From the NCBI GenBank assembly GCA_963971225.1, contig OZ020268.1, positions 42,229,348 through 42,293,347 on the forward strand: 64,000 bases of DNA. The letters run 5' to 3'. This stretch comes from Melieria omissa (lineage: Eukaryota; Arthropoda; Insecta; Diptera; Ulidiidae). Below are positions 36,783-49,051 of the stretch, piece by piece (position 1 is the first letter of the stretch; every line of letters starts with the position of its first letter). Position numbers and translations under genes: made by a program. The notes under the pieces are model-generated. The model made no database searches. It saw only the letters and a program-made list of their open reading frames with translations, and was not told where the DNA came from.

Positions 36783-39700
36783 GTACTAAGTTGCATAACG
36801 TTGGAAATAATTTGTGTCCATTTATAATTGCCTCAACTAAAGAGAAATAATGTGACACTAAAACATCTGCAATAATGCTTAAACGGAATTATGTCTGAAC
36901 AAATTTTTTATTGTTTTGTTGTTTGATTGTTTCATCGAATTCTTAATTTAATACTTAATATTTTAAACTGGTGTATTTTAGCAAAAAATAATCTCTCTTC
37001 TTATGTTTTTTTCTTCTCATGTTTTACTTTCCTTTAAAAAATTAAAATTTCGTTATGTGCCACAAAAATTATCCAATAATTCTCGCATTTCTGACTTTGC
37101 AAATTAGTGTCACCGCTTCACTGCTGAGCCTATGGCGATTGCAGTACTCTATAAAATTGTACAAAAACTACTAAATTTACTTTTGAGAATTCTTGAAAAG
37201 GAAATTTTAATTGAAATACTGGAAATGTACGCGTACAACGTCTCGACGGTGGTTGCCATGTCACTCAAGGGGGCACACAGCTTGGGGCAAATCTCATAAT
37301 GGAATGTCAGCTTACGATTTAAAATTTACCAAACTTTAGTCAGCAAATCTTTTAATCGCATAAATAAGTACAACAACTACTCGGGCAAGAGCTGAATAAT
37401 TCAATGGACGAGAACTTTAAATGCTGAAAGCACAAGCAGAGCTGCAGCTGACCGCTGAACGCTGACTGGACAACTTCACAACACTGGTCGCATTTGCCCG
37501 CAGGTGAATACGCTTTGCTTTGGTCGCTTATTAACAACAGCCAAGAACACTGCACACAACAGCGGACATTTTAGTGGAGGTGAGGGGAATTGGACACATG
37601 TTGGACATTCGCAAATGAGCCAGAACGAGAAATGTCGCAAGAAATTAACCAACTTGCAAGTAATTCGAAACTTTTTCAATTTTAAGCGCTCATGGTGATG
37701 TGGGCGAATGGCGGGGGTGTTGTTTATTTCGTGACAAGCACATAAAGGCCAAATTGGCAGGAAAACGTAATGTGGCTGCAATCTAAGCCACGCCAACTAC
37801 TGCTGGCGAATTTCGAATGAACGCTGAGCGGCGGTGGAGACGGCGGCGATGGTTTGCTTTCAGCGTAAAAGCAGCAAATAATGCCGGCGATGGAGAAAAA
37901 GAAAATCTCATTATAAATAGAAAATGAACACAACACAACTATCCGACCACATGTACCAATCTCGGTTCGAACACATGTACAGCTCATGTGTGAGTGTGCG
38001 TGCGCGAACAGTTGGCGCGCTGACAGCGCACAGTCCACATGCAGCGGCGCACTCCGGCCGTGTGCTGAGTGTCCTTACATGTCCGAGCGCCCACGCCCAC
38101 ACATTGCGCGCGCCCGCAGCTGCAGCTGCAGCCGCCCAGCCACACACACGCAGACAGACAGCCGCACCGTTAGTCGCAGGCACATATTGAATATTTAATG
38201 GCCGAGTATTTGCCGAGCGCACACAAAGCACGCGCCCGTAAGTGCTTGCACACATACATGTGTGTGTGTCTGTCGTTTAGCGAGTGCTTCTTATTCTATG
38301 CGTATGTATGTGTGTGTGGTTGGGTATGCCTTGCAACTAACCAACTGTGTCACGAGTGGGTGGCGGCAGGCCGGCGACTTGTGCTCGAAATTAAAATGCG
38401 GTCATTGCTGGCTGCAGAACGTTTTACTCGTTGCCTCCGCTCCCTCTTCCCAAACTCTTTCTCAGCGCATTCTTGCCAAGCACTGGTCGCGCCTGCATTT
38501 GGCCTCCGCTGGTTTCCGCTCGGTGGCCGCTATACCGCGTCGCGTTGCGTTCAGTTGCTGCGCTGGCCACATTGGCATTTAGTTCATGTTCATGCGCTGC
38601 ACTTTGTGTGTGTGTGTGTGTGCTTGACATTTGCTGACATTACAACTCAAATAGCTGGCAGCAGCGTTGCCATTTTCTTTAATTTCCCTTCGAATGTCTG
38701 CTTTGGCGCGATTGCTGCGCGCTTTAAACGAGTTGCTGTCTAACAGTAAAATATTTGTTTTTTGTTTTTTTTTCAAATTGGGAAAAATTGCGAATGCGGC
38801 AAATGTCACGTATACGCCGTGGTGACCTTCAAAATTTTCATGCGAAATTCAAGCGAAGTTTATCATAAAATTTCCAACTGCGATAGCATTTCGGCATTGT
38901 TTTTTGCTGCTGCTGTTCTTATTCTTGTTTTTGTTGTTGTTGTGGCTATGCTGCTTTAAATTGCGCTGGCATTTGGCGCTTTTATGTTTGTTGCGCGTGC
39001 GTGTGTGTGTGTGTTGTCGCTGTGAAACGATTATCGAAATGGTTGTTGTTTGCAGTTGGCATTGTTGGTGTTGTTGTTGTTTTATGTTTAGATAGTCGTT
39101 GTTTTTTGAGCGGTTTTTGTCGTTTGGATGCTGACGTTTTTGTTGACCTTCAGCGCTTGTCACTGCTGTTGTGGACTGCCACGTCTTTTCTTGTGTTTGC
39201 TTCCAGCTATTTTATTTTGCTTTATAACAGTTATATTCTTATGAGTTATTTGCTCTTGTCACTCGTCACTTTTTTGGAGACGCAAACACAAAGCAACAAG
39301 GCTTATATCTTTCTAAAAGCAACAACAATAGCACATCACAATAACTACGTGAGTTGGCTTAAAAACTAAACAAGCACAGCCGCATGTTTCATTTTGGCGC
39401 ATCATTTTGGCTTATTAAATGTCGACATTTTGTGTTTCTCGGCGAGTTGGAATTTCTTTAGTGCCGTTTGCTGGGCTGTTTCCGAAATTTGTCCTCTTAT
39501 TAAATCTTCCCGCTGCGTTGCATATAAATGTGAGTGCGCTGGCTGCGGATGAGCGTATCTGGCTGCAGTTCTTGCAGAATTTTCAATAAGTTTTTATGTT
39601 CTCTCGCTGCCGCTGCGGTGTTTTTTAAACAGCATTTTTGGACAGTTTAAGCACGTGGCATGCAATTGCATGACGCTGGCTTTTGCTGTGTCATGCAGCA

Positions 39701-40715
39701 TGCCACGTGCCGGTTCTGCGCGATAAAACGCAGTCAGCGAAGTGGGCGCGCTTCAGCAGTTGTTGGGCGCCCACCCGCAAAACGGAAGGACGTCGAGATT
39801 GGCGCAGATCGAAACCACTTGCGGGTGTCGCTGGAATGAATGCGCGTACACAACATGTCTGAGGTGGGGGAGAAGTTAGGGAATTGTTTCATAACTGCTG
39901 CGGAGCTCGCTTTGTTGTTCCGTTCGACAGACCGTATGCACTGATGTGTTCGTGGTGTGTGTGTGTGTGATTGTCGGCCACGTAAACATCGAAACCAACC
40001 GCACGCACCGCAGTTGCCGACCTGCTTTTGTGTTTAATATTGCTGTGGCGGTTTGAGAAGCTGCGCGCGGATCTAGAACGCGTGCGCGCTTTCTCATAAC
40101 CGCAGCCATTAGCGTTGCGTGCTGCCAACCCATTTGGGGTCGCTTCAATGTGTTCGCCTGTGGTTGTGCGTTTCGATGTGAGTGAGAGTTTGTTGAGGTA
40201 GTCCCATGTTGCAGGAAGTGCAGTTGCACGAATCCGCATTTTGTTTCCAATGGCATGAAGTGTTTTCCCATTGCTTTTACTTTAAATAGCAAATTTTCTA
40301 AAAACAATTCCCAAATTTCGAAAACCATATCTTGCATGCAGTATACAAATTGAATAAAAATTAGTATTTCGGTGTCTCCAATGTTTTATCAAAATTTCAG
40401 CATTCCAGCTTCGCATTTGTGAAAGTGACGCAGTGCTGAGTTCAGTTTAGAACAAAGGGAGTCTCCGTGTTTTTTATCAGAAACCTAACGCTGCAACCGA
40501 ATTTACTTGATTTAACTTTCTGTTACTTTTTCTTGTTTGATTGACTCAAAAAAACATTAGGAGGCATGCCATTTAGAAGCCGAGAGGAGTTAATACTAAA
40601 TTCGAAGAAGACCTTGCAATATATATTGCAATATATGTAGCGCTAGGGATACATTTTTCAATTTTCCGCGTTAAAAACACACACAATTGAAAAGAGAACA
40701 TGCTTCAGTTTTCTG
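36783..40715. other. Non-coding stretch
   Basis: No gene recognised. It is AT-rich at 36.8-37.2 kb. From 37.9 to 40.1 kb it is GC-richer with CA/GT tracts (38262-38275, about 38603-38624, 39000-39013, about 39953-39970) and CAA repeats, which produce overlapping open frames on both strands. It resembles the upstream flank of a fly gene, but I see no exon. Confidence 0.45.
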
Positions 40716-41690
40716 ATTACTTACTTACTTACTTAACTGGCCATAACAAACTGTTATCGGGTTACGGCCTTCCGCAAAACTTCTCTCCAGGCGCCTCTGC
40801 TTTGCGCGCGCCTTCTCCAGTTGGTCACAACAAGAGATACCAGGGCCTCTTCAACTTGGTCCTTTCATCGGAGACACAGCCATCGACCTCCAATCATCGT
40901 TTCGAACACCTTTTTCGCTCGACCTTCGTCGTCCATAACGTCCATGTTCCTTATACAGCTCCTTCAGCTCGTTATTGGTTCGTATACGATAGTCGTCACC
41001 AACACGAACAGGGCAGACGATTGTGCGAAGTACCTTCCTTTCGAACACTCCAAGAGCCGCTATGTCGTTTCGTGTCATTGACCATTGACCATAGAGGAGC
41101 ACGGGCAAGAGTGCAAGTTTTGTCGATCGAGAGAGGTCTCTACTTCTCAATTGCATACCAAGTCCGTAGTAGCACCTGTTGGCAAGAGTTATTCTTCGCT
41201 TTATCTCCAGACTAACATCATTGCTGCTGTTGATGGCGGTGCCAAGGTAGGCGAATTCCTTGACAACTTCAAAGGTATACCTGTCGGCCTCCACGTGAGA
41301 CCCTAAACGCTACGAGTCCCTGCGTGTAGACAGCATACTTCGTCTTGCCCTCATTTACCACCAGACCCATTTTCACAGATTCTCTTTCGATAGCCGCAAA
41401 GGCAGCGGTGACATCTCGCTTGTTACGTCCGATGACATCAATGTCGTCAGCGTAGGCAAGGAGCTGGGCACTTTTGTTGAAAATTGTGCCATTGCGATGT
41501 ACACCGGCCTTGCGCAGAACACTCTCCATTGTGAAGTTAAAGAGGTCGCAGGACAAAGGATCACCCTGTCTGAAACCTCGAACGGTATCAAATGGGTCGG
41601 AGAGGTCACTTGCAACCTTGACGGAGCTGTGCGTATTGCTCAACGTCGCTCTGCAAAGGCTCAGTTCCCTGATTACATATTGTAATATTG
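40716..41690 (-). mobile_element. RTE-like LINE, 5'-truncated copy 1
   Basis: Read on the minus strand, the 3' end of a LINE finishes GTTATGGCCAGTTAAGTAAG with a short (TAAG)n tail at 40722-40735. Related copies are at 46718-47195 and 47196-47990. The tail of tetranucleotide repeats rather than poly-A suits the RTE clade. Confidence 0.78.
40851..41643 (-). pseudogene. RTE-like reverse transcriptase C-terminal part, broken
   Basis: Minus-strand frame 41643-41269 has GFRQGDPLSCDLFNF (motif B) and LLAYADDIDVIGRNKRDV (YADD, motif C). A second frame, 41294-40851, has EFAYLGTAINSSNDVSLEIK, RSRDLSRSTKLALLPVLLYG and FERKVLRTIVCPV, the usual thumb of RTE-type enzymes. The overlap of the two frames marks a frameshift. 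The endonuclease and RT fingers are absent. Confidence 0.8.
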
Positions 41691-42171
41691 AATTTGTTTT
41701 GAAGCAAGGTTTTTCAAACTAAACCTTATAAGGGGAAACCCTAGAACGCGATGGCTTTTAAAAAACGGTTTTGAGCATTTCTTTCTACCCATCTTTTTTC
41801 GAACTTAGTCTTCAGTTTTGACAGAGTTTTTGATAGGAGACAGAGATGAATTGAGCACTTAGACTGGGACGTATCTGCACAAAGTTGCAACCCGGTACTA
41901 GGTTAGCGGTTAACAAGAAGTCGTCCGAGAATAGATGTGGCGCTACCTGATAGTCTGTGGAATATAAATAATGCAAGATTTTTTGTTATTGATTAAACCC
42001 TTCCGACCCCAAAGTGGCCTGAGAGCAACTTCGCTTATTTGTCATCTTATAGCAAAAGTGATTGATTTATGGAATTAATTTAAGTAGGCACCAACAAATT
42101 AATATTTTAAGAAGTGAATTCAAAGCCAATTACAAAAATTTTACTTTTATCCCCAAAACAATTTCCAATAA
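41691..42171. other. Unassigned spacer
   Basis: No frame or repeat recognised between the LINE fragment and the MITE that follows. Confidence 0.4.
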
Positions 42172-42550
42172 CACTGATCAACACCAAAATGGCTTTTCTG
42201 GGTTTGACATCAGTTCTAGGGTTATTAGGGAGCACTGATTTCGAATCCGCAAACTGTTTTTAAAACTTAGTTTCCGGTTTCGCAAGAAATGGACGTGTCA
42301 CTTTTTCGGATTTTCCCTGACTTTTTTCACGTTCTGGATTGTAATTTCTAAACCAATAAACCGGTTGACATGATTTTCTCTTTGTGGCGTTCACAACATC
42401 TCACGGCTTCTATTCCAATCTAATTTATTTTTGTAAGTTTTAAAAATCCGCGGCAATTGAGCCTCAAAGTCGGAAAATAATCCCTAATTACCCTAGAACT
42501 GATGTCAAACCCAAAAAAGGCGACCAAAAGTCGAAATTTGTTGCCCTGTG
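42172..42550. mobile_element. MITE with long inverted ends and TAA duplication
   Basis: Inner parts of the two arms share GGGTTTGACATCAGTTCTAG, with a few further matching bases (left near 42200, right near 42495). The outermost ends are more diverged: CACTGATCAACA on the left, CACAGGGCAACA on the right read inward. TAA stands on both sides (42169-42171 and 42551-42553), pointing to Harbinger-type movement, though with diverged ends the borders are less certain than the repeat itself. Confidence 0.6.
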
Positions 42551-42675
42551 TAATTTGCAGCGATATCAGGAAAGTTTGTGTTCTAATTGAAGTCTACGAA
42601 TTGGGCGCGTTTGATCAAAACCCAGTTTCTTTAACCCTTCTGTCAATACGAAAAATTTCCACCTATCTCTAATAC

Positions 42676-42695
42676 GAAGGTACCCGGGTACCTTC
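42676..42695. repeat. 20-bp perfect palindrome
   Basis: GAAGGTACCC followed by its exact inverse. A second palindrome, CATACAATTTGTATG, lies immediately downstream (about 42695-42709). Confidence 0.85.
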
Positions 42696-42814
42696 ATACA
42701 ATTTGTATGGGAAAAGTGAAAATAATAGCGCAAAAATGTTAAAAATCGTTGTTGGCTCATAAAACAAAGCGTTATTTGTTGATAATTAAACTTAAAAATA
42801 TTAAACACATATTA

Positions 42815-44031
42815 AAGCACTGTTCACTCAAAATTGGTACGCGGAAATGAGGTTATATCTCTTGAAAAAAAAGCACACGATAATATTCTATAGCTCAAAC
42901 AAAAGAGAATTTATTCAGTTATTCAACTGAGGAAACACCAATTTTATGTTTAACTGGAATGTACCAATTTGCGGGCATTACTCTTGATGCTGTCCATTAC
43001 TCCTTGAACACCCGATCTAGTGACCTGGGCAGCAAACTTGTTCCACTCAACAATCATTGATCCTGCGTTTTTGATAGCACCACCCTTTCTGCGCATTTTG
43101 TTTTAACAATAACCCAATATAGTATTTTTCGATTGGGAGTAAATTTGGTGGATTGCTATATTTCGGCACGTGCTCGCCAAATCTGGCCAAAACTTGACTG
43201 AAGAACGATGATGATCAATAAAAAACACTAAAAGTTTCTACAAGCATTCCTTCCTGTATACTTCGGACATCATAGCACTCAAAGCCACATATGCCCTACC
43301 CTTCAGACCACAGCTGCAAATAGCTTGCCAAATCATCACTTTTTTGGCAAATTTATGAATTTGTTTGTATTAATATTTTGAAGGAACATCGCCCCGTTAC
43401 TTTGAAGCATAAAACTTTTGTCTTGGGAGTTGTTTAAAGTCAAGTTTAACATAGGTTTCATCATCCATTATAACGCACCCATTAAATTTGGTCAAAATGT
43501 TGTTATAAAGTTTACGAGCGGGTCTTTTTGCTATTACAGTTTTTTTATCGGACCGATTTGGGAATTTAATAGCTCGATAGGATTTCAGTTCTGCTTTAAC
43601 GCGTATTCGCCTAGCTGTCGATAAGCTAGTTTCAAATTTTTTAGCGCAATCATTGTCAGATAAGGCGGGATTCTTCTTAAGGCTAGAACACTTCTTTTTA
43701 GTTTTGAGCCATTTTCGTATTTTTTTAAAATTGTTTTTTTCTTCCTTTCAAGACTCAGGGTATCCTTGAATCGTTTTAATCGTTAACTTTAATATTTTAG
43801 CAATTTTTGATCCTAACCATGTCGGATTTTCTACAAATTTGTTCACAATTAATTTTCGAGCAGTAAACTTCATCGCGAATAAAACTCACTAAAAAGCTAG
43901 TTCTACAAAATGTTAACCTGATAATGGTACATTCATTGCCTACTGATACGAACTTACTTTTTTTAATACATTCCAAAAATGACTTTGTAGAGATTGCTGG
44001 AAAGCGTACCAATTTTAAGTGAACAGTGCTT
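42815..44031 (-). mobile_element. Tc1/mariner-superfamily element, transposase on minus strand
   Basis: Inverted ends AAGCACTGTTCACTCAAAAT and AAGCACTGTTCACTTAAAAT continue to GGTACGC (27 bp, one mismatch), flanked by TA (42813-42814 and 44032-44033). The 1217-bp length suits Tc1-like elements. Confidence 0.85.
42990..43873 (-). pseudogene. Tc1-like transposase, broken
   Basis: The minus-strand ATG at 43873 opens MKFTARKLIVNKFVENPTWL and GSKIAKILKL (helix-turn-helix region). Then follow a stop, SDNDCAKKFETSLSTARRI, and further on VIMDDETYVKLDFKQLP around 43478-43425, which holds the first catalytic Asp. The far end shows PPNLLPIEKYY, the region of the last catalytic residue, and an Arg/Lys-rich tail. 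Several stops and shifts interrupt the reading. The exact subfamily is unknown to me. Confidence 0.7.
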
Positions 44032-44033
44032 TA

Positions 44034-46081
44034 AGATATTTGTTAATTTCTGACCCCAAACCCCACTGGAGGTTGTTTTTAAAAATAACATTTAAATTGT
44101 CCTGTCACATTGTTTCTCTCTGTGAGTGCATTTTCCACATTCGACATCAATGGCCTGCGAAATCATGATTCTTCACACAATCCCTTAACCCATATTTAAC
44201 TACTTTGGATGTGGAATTTCGAAAAATCGATGCGTATTTCTGATGATGATATTTGATTTTGTTTCAGTTTGTGCTGAAACAAAAAAACAAAAATAAAAAA
44301 TTAATGCAATTGAATTTGTAACATTTTCGTGATTAATTTCGACGAAGCAAAAAGTTTCACCGGGTCGAAAGAAACATTCGCGTGACACTTGAAATCATTT
44401 CAAATGTCGAATGAACTTGATTTGATTTTTCTTCCATGGTGCATTAGCAGCCATGCAGTGATTTGAAGATTTTTCCCAATAATATTGCTAGACAATGACT
44501 TGGAAAATTATTTGATTGACTCATTTTTTCGAATTATCTTGAATCGCATTTAGCGGCGCACACAGCATTTCATTTCGACGTGATTCTTTACACAACTTTT
44601 TTTGAGAAAACTTAGTTAGAAAACAAAATAAAACAAAAATGCAAAATGCCATTTTTGTATGACAGAGTACCATCTGTCTTTGTAGTTACAAGAATATATA
44701 AAGTAATGTATTCATATATACATAACATTTATTTTTCTTAGTTTCATGATACAAGAACATTTGAAAAGACAATTTGGTTCAACAAATTTCATTAGTCAAA
44801 TTGTTTTTATTTTCAAATGTTGCTGTCAGGTTGTTAAAAGAGGAGGATGATAGTGCTGTCTGCTGATTGCTGCTGATGCTGATTTGCATCACTTTTGCAA
44901 CTTTACTTCATCAGAATCATACGATTTTGACAATTAAGAGCCGTTATAACGGGATATTTGCTTTTCGTTTACATCCTGTAAACATTTGATTTTCATTTCG
45001 ACAGCACAGCTTTTCGCGGAAAAGTGTAGCTGTTTCGCTTTATTCTTTTTCATCGAAATTTCTTCTTCGTGTTACTGCATTTTTAGTTTGTCATGCATTT
45101 TTTCTCCCACACATTCTATGGTTTATGATTTTTCCAGCACTTTATTTTTCCTGCTATTTTCAAGTTATTTTTGCTGCAATTTTTTCACAAAAATTTGCTG
45201 TTCTAGCATTTTTAATTATTTTCTTGAATTCTGCTCTCACAAGTTTTTGTTGTATGTTCCTTAAATTTCCCCGCTTGCATGCTTCGACTCATTTCAACTT
45301 GTTCGTTCGTTCTTTGCTTTTACAGAAATGCTTTGCATTGCAGCATTTTGTGAATGCATTGATTACATCCTCGCGCATTGCCGTTGCTACGCCTGACAAT
45401 TAAAATCAAATTAAATTGCTTCCGTGCATTTTGCAGTGGCGACGGCGACGGCAACGGCGGCGAGCGCGCAAATAAAACAACGCAGAGGACGTGCAACCAT
45501 ATTCAGTCGCTTCCCTTTTTGATTTCGTTGCAGCTTCCGGCGACGCGTTTGTGCCGGCGGATGCGGTTTAACAGCTTCCACAACATCAGCCCCAGCACCA
45601 ACAACGATCTGTTTGTGGCGTGGACCGCGGCAACCACCGGCGCCGCACCATTTAAATTGCAGTGCACGCGCGGCAGCGCTGCAGTGCCACCGCAACATTT
45701 CATACGCCCCTTGACAAATTTGGCACAGCGACTGACGGCGCGCGGAGCGAGCGTTTGAAATGAAACTTTAATTGGTTTGCCGGCAGCGCACACAACAATA
45801 CACTCGAACGACTATACAACAACAACAACAACAAAGCACAATCGAATAACGTCAGTAGAGCAAGTCGGGCGCAACAATAAAAACCGAAATTGCCGCGAGG
45901 CAATCGAATTGGGCGGCGCTCGCACTGGCCGCAGCGCATTTTTCCGATGTGGTTTCTGCGCTGAGCATTGGCGCGGCGACTGTTGCGACTCGGAGCAAGC
46001 GGCTGCATTAACGGGCTGGGCGACAAGTGACAGCAGTAGTGCGTACACCGGCCAGCGGCACGCCCACTCGCGGGCGTGACT
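44034..46081 (+). other. Upstream flank and probable 5' UTR of the channel gene
   Basis: 44.03-45.4 kb is AT-rich with no gene seen. From about 45.42 kb the base composition becomes GC-rich, as often around fly first exons, and CAA repeats occur at 45818-45833. In the frame of the start codon at 46082 there is a TAG at 46037 and no intervening ATG, so the segment just upstream is untranslated in that frame. I cannot place the transcription start. Confidence 0.4.
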
Positions 46082-46349
46082 ATGCTCAAGAAGCCACCGC
46101 TGCCGCAGACGGCCTTCATCGGCGCCCCGGCGACAGCGCACCATCCGGGTGGCAGCGGCGCGAACGTTAGCAGCAGCAGCGGCGGCGGCCGTGGCAGACA
46201 CAACAGTGGCACCGGCTCCATGTGTTTTCCGAGCGCACACGGCAAGGGCGGCGGCGGGACGGGCGAAAAGCAGCGCGACCACCACGGCAGCGGCGGCGGC
46301 CTGTGCGGCTGCCGCAAGGCGCCCAAGTCGCATTGCATATCGGCGACAG
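46082..46349 (+). CDS. Probable two-pore-domain K+ channel, first coding exon
   Basis: ATG 46082 opens 89 codons plus one base, ending ATATCGGCGACAG before a strong donor GTAAGC (46350-46355). An in-frame stop at 46037 with no other ATG between fixes the start. The peptide is a low-complexity cytoplasmic N-terminus: MLKKPPLPQTAFIGAP, Gly/Ser stretches, then LCGCRKAPKSHCISATG just before the membrane segment encoded by the next exon. Composition is strongly GC-biased and Gly-codon rich, unlike the flanking AT-rich DNA, as in many fly coding exons. On its own the exon is not diagnostic; the call rests on in-phase joining to the exon at 50005. A long antisense frame overlaps but is a by-product of this composition. 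Confidence 0.7.
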
Positions 46350-46717
46350 GTAAGCAATTGCGACCTATAGTTTTTTCACGTTATGTCTTTGCTACACTGC
46401 GAAATTCTCATAGTTGTGCCTGTGCTGCTTAATTTGTTGCCATTTCCGGTTGGCTGCCACATCCGCCGGATATTGTCACCGCAGCGCAAATACAATTTCT
46501 CGCACCCACACACAAATCGTTGCCAATAGTACACGTGAATTTATTCTTTCTTGGGGTGTTGTCGCTTTGTCATATATCACGATTTAGAAGACGAGATGAG
46601 ACACTTAAAGTAAGAAGTGAGAAGTTAGGAGTTTGAGTTTTTTGTTAAGATGTCAGATGTGAGATGTAATAATTTAGATGTGCGAAATTGGAACATCGCA
46701 GATAGATGTGTATTTAC

Positions 46718-47195
46718 TTATTTAACTGGCTATAAAAAACCATTATTGGGTCAAGGACTGTTCTCTTTAGGCGCCTCTGCTTTGCTTTACGAGACCGTAG
46801 TGGCACATATTGGCGAGAATAATTCTTCGCTTTATCTGCTTGCTGACATCATTATTGCTGTTTACGACGATGCCAAAGTAACAACTGGGCAACCTCACAT
46901 GTACACCTGTCGGCCTCGACGTGAGACCCCAGCTCCTTCGTCTTGCTCTCAGTTGGCAGATTCTCCTTCGGTTGCCGCAAAGACAGCAGGCACATCTCGC
47001 TTGATACGTCCGATGCCGGCAATGTCATCAGCGTAAGTAAGGAGTTGGACTGTGGCATTACGATGTACGATGCCTTGCGCAAAAGGCTTTTCAATGGTTA
47101 AGTTGAAGAGGTCACACGACAAGGAATCAACCTGTTTGAAGCCTTTAACGGCATCGAATGGGTCAAAAAGGTCAGTTGCTGCTGGCACGTCCGAT
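46718..47195 (-). mobile_element. RTE-like LINE fragment, copy 2
   Basis: The minus-strand reading includes DLFDPFDAVKGFKQVDSL and LLTYADDIAGIGR, then jumps to the 3' end (TATAGCCAGTTAAATAAGTA), indicating an internal deletion. It is homologous to copy 1 at 40716-41690. It stands head to head with copy 3; the junction is near 47190. Confidence 0.72.
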
Positions 47196-47990
47196 TCTGG
47201 AGCTTTCTGGTTTTTATGTCTCTAAAAGCGACCCGGACACCTTGCTTTCGCTGATGTCATTGATGTCATTGGACGTAACAAGCGAGATGTCACCGCTGCC
47301 TTTGCGTCTATCGAAAGAGAATCTGCCAAAACGGGTCTGCTGGTAAATGAGGGAAAGACGAAGGATATGCTGTCCACACGCAGGGACTCGCAGCGGCTAG
47401 GCTCTCACTGTCGGACTCGACAGGTATACCTTTGAAGTTGTCAAGGAATTCGTCTACATTGGCACCGCCATCAACAGCAACAATGATGCCAGCCTGGAGA
47501 TAAAGCGAAGGATTACTCTTGCCAACAGGTGCTACTACGCGTCTCGGTAGGCAATTGAGAAGTAGAGACCTCTCTCGACCGACAAAACTTGCACTCTATA
47601 GGACGCTCATTTTGCCTCCTCTATGGCGCTGAAACATGGACAATGACACCTTCCTACTTCGCAAAATCTTCTGCCCTGTTCGTATTGGCGAAGACTATTA
47701 TATACAAACTATAAACTAAATAACGAGCTGTATGAGTTGTATAAGGACATGGACGTAGCGCAGCGTACGGACGACGAAGCTCCGGTGAAAAAGGTGTTCG
47801 ATGCGATGATTGGCGGTCGCCGGCGAAGAGGGGAGCCGTGTCTCCGGTGGAAGGACCAAGTTGAATAGTCCCTGGTATCTCATGGTGTGACCAACTGGAG
47901 AAGCAGAGCAGAGGCGCCTGGAGAGAAGTTTTGCGGCAGGCCGTAACCCGATAACGGGTTGTTATGGCCAATTAAGTAAGTAAGTAATAG
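47196..47990 (+). mobile_element. RTE-like LINE fragment, copy 3
   Basis: The plus-strand reading shows DVIDVIGRNKRDVTAAFASI, NEGKTKDMLSTRRDSQRL, and LLYGAETWTM in shifting frames. It ends with GATAACGGGTTGTTATGGCC and a (TAAG)n tail at about 47971-47988. All frames are broken. Confidence 0.75.
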
Positions 47991-49051
47991 CGCCCGGATC
48001 TCGTCATAACAGGGCGAAGGCATATTCACATATCTTGTGGGCTGGTTTTGAGGATAGAATTCTTTGCTGCAGTGGTTACACGACACTCTTCGCCCATTGG
48101 ACATTTCCGCGGCAATTGCATAGATTGGGATATATGAGGCTAAAGTTCGCCAATGTCATCAGGTGAGCAGAAGGAGCGACCGAGCTGGCCAGAGAGTTGA
48201 GCGGAGTAGGCTTTGAACTAGGCTTCAAACTAGGTTTTACTTAAATGTTAAATGCTAGAAATATTAGAAGTGAGAGAACTTTGAGATCACATGATACAAG
48301 TTAGAAGTTAGAATTAACTAGGGAATTAAAAGGGATAGAGGTAATACGATACGAGTTAGGCATTGTTAGATATTTAAGATTAGAACTTCAAGTTCAAAGA
48401 CTAAAAAATAGATTTTAAAGATAACAATTTGCAATTTAGATGTACGAGTCGGAATTAAGATGTAAAAGTAACAGATTGAGGATTAGATTTCGAAATTATT
48501 TATTACAGGTAAGGTGTCAGATCTTTAGTTTTAGTAAACAAAGTATTGAAATGTAGAATTTATTTAAAAAAAGTTTTACAATCATATGGTGAGATTTATT
48601 TACATCCATGAATTCACATTTTTTACACATTACAAATTTGTATGTAATTTCTAAGGAGCTCTCTATAGACCTTCAGACAGTAGTACACAATATAGAAAAA
48701 CAAGTCAAAACCTAAATATCAAAAACCTTAAAATCAAGTGTCGTCAATGTCTTCTAGACTATCAGATTTCCCAAGTCTTTCAAACGACGTTGCTTAAAAA
48801 AAACCAATCGAGCTATGCCTGGTTTACGCTCTGACTTGATAATATTTGAACATAAAGCCAAAAGTCGGTGCAAAAACCTAGTCACACTGCAGAAAGCTCT
48901 ATTTCTTCAATGTTTTGTGAAAAGAAATCCTTATGCTCAAAGGCGATTCTAAAATTGCAGAGTTATTGCATTTAACCTCTTTTTATAGCAATATTACGAT
49001 TTACAAATGAGTTTATTTAAAATTTTATGTTTGTCGTACGCTGCAATATAT
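47991..49051. other. Intronic low-complexity and unassigned sequence
   Basis: From about 48230 to 48530 the sequence is a loose purine-rich array of AGTTAGAAG, AGATGT and similar words, matching 46590-46710 on the other side of the LINE pair. The rest is AT-rich and unassigned. Confidence 0.45.

Noticed and set aside
38198..39369. Frames of 100-181 residues rich in Val/Cys or Thr/His
   Set aside because: They run through GT/CA and GTT/CAA tracts on both strands and show no domain or splice pattern.
45700..46338. 212-residue minus-strand frame opposite channel exon 1
   Set aside because: GC-rich Gly/Ser coding DNA on the plus strand leaves the opposite strand free of stops. The antisense frame has no domain, and the plus strand has a good start, donor and in-phase continuation.
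46718..47990. Twin-primed single LINE insertion
   Set aside because: Twin priming yields an inverted 5' part adjoining a 3' part without overlap. Here both arms include the 3' end of the LINE, so two separate insertions or a rearrangement fit better.
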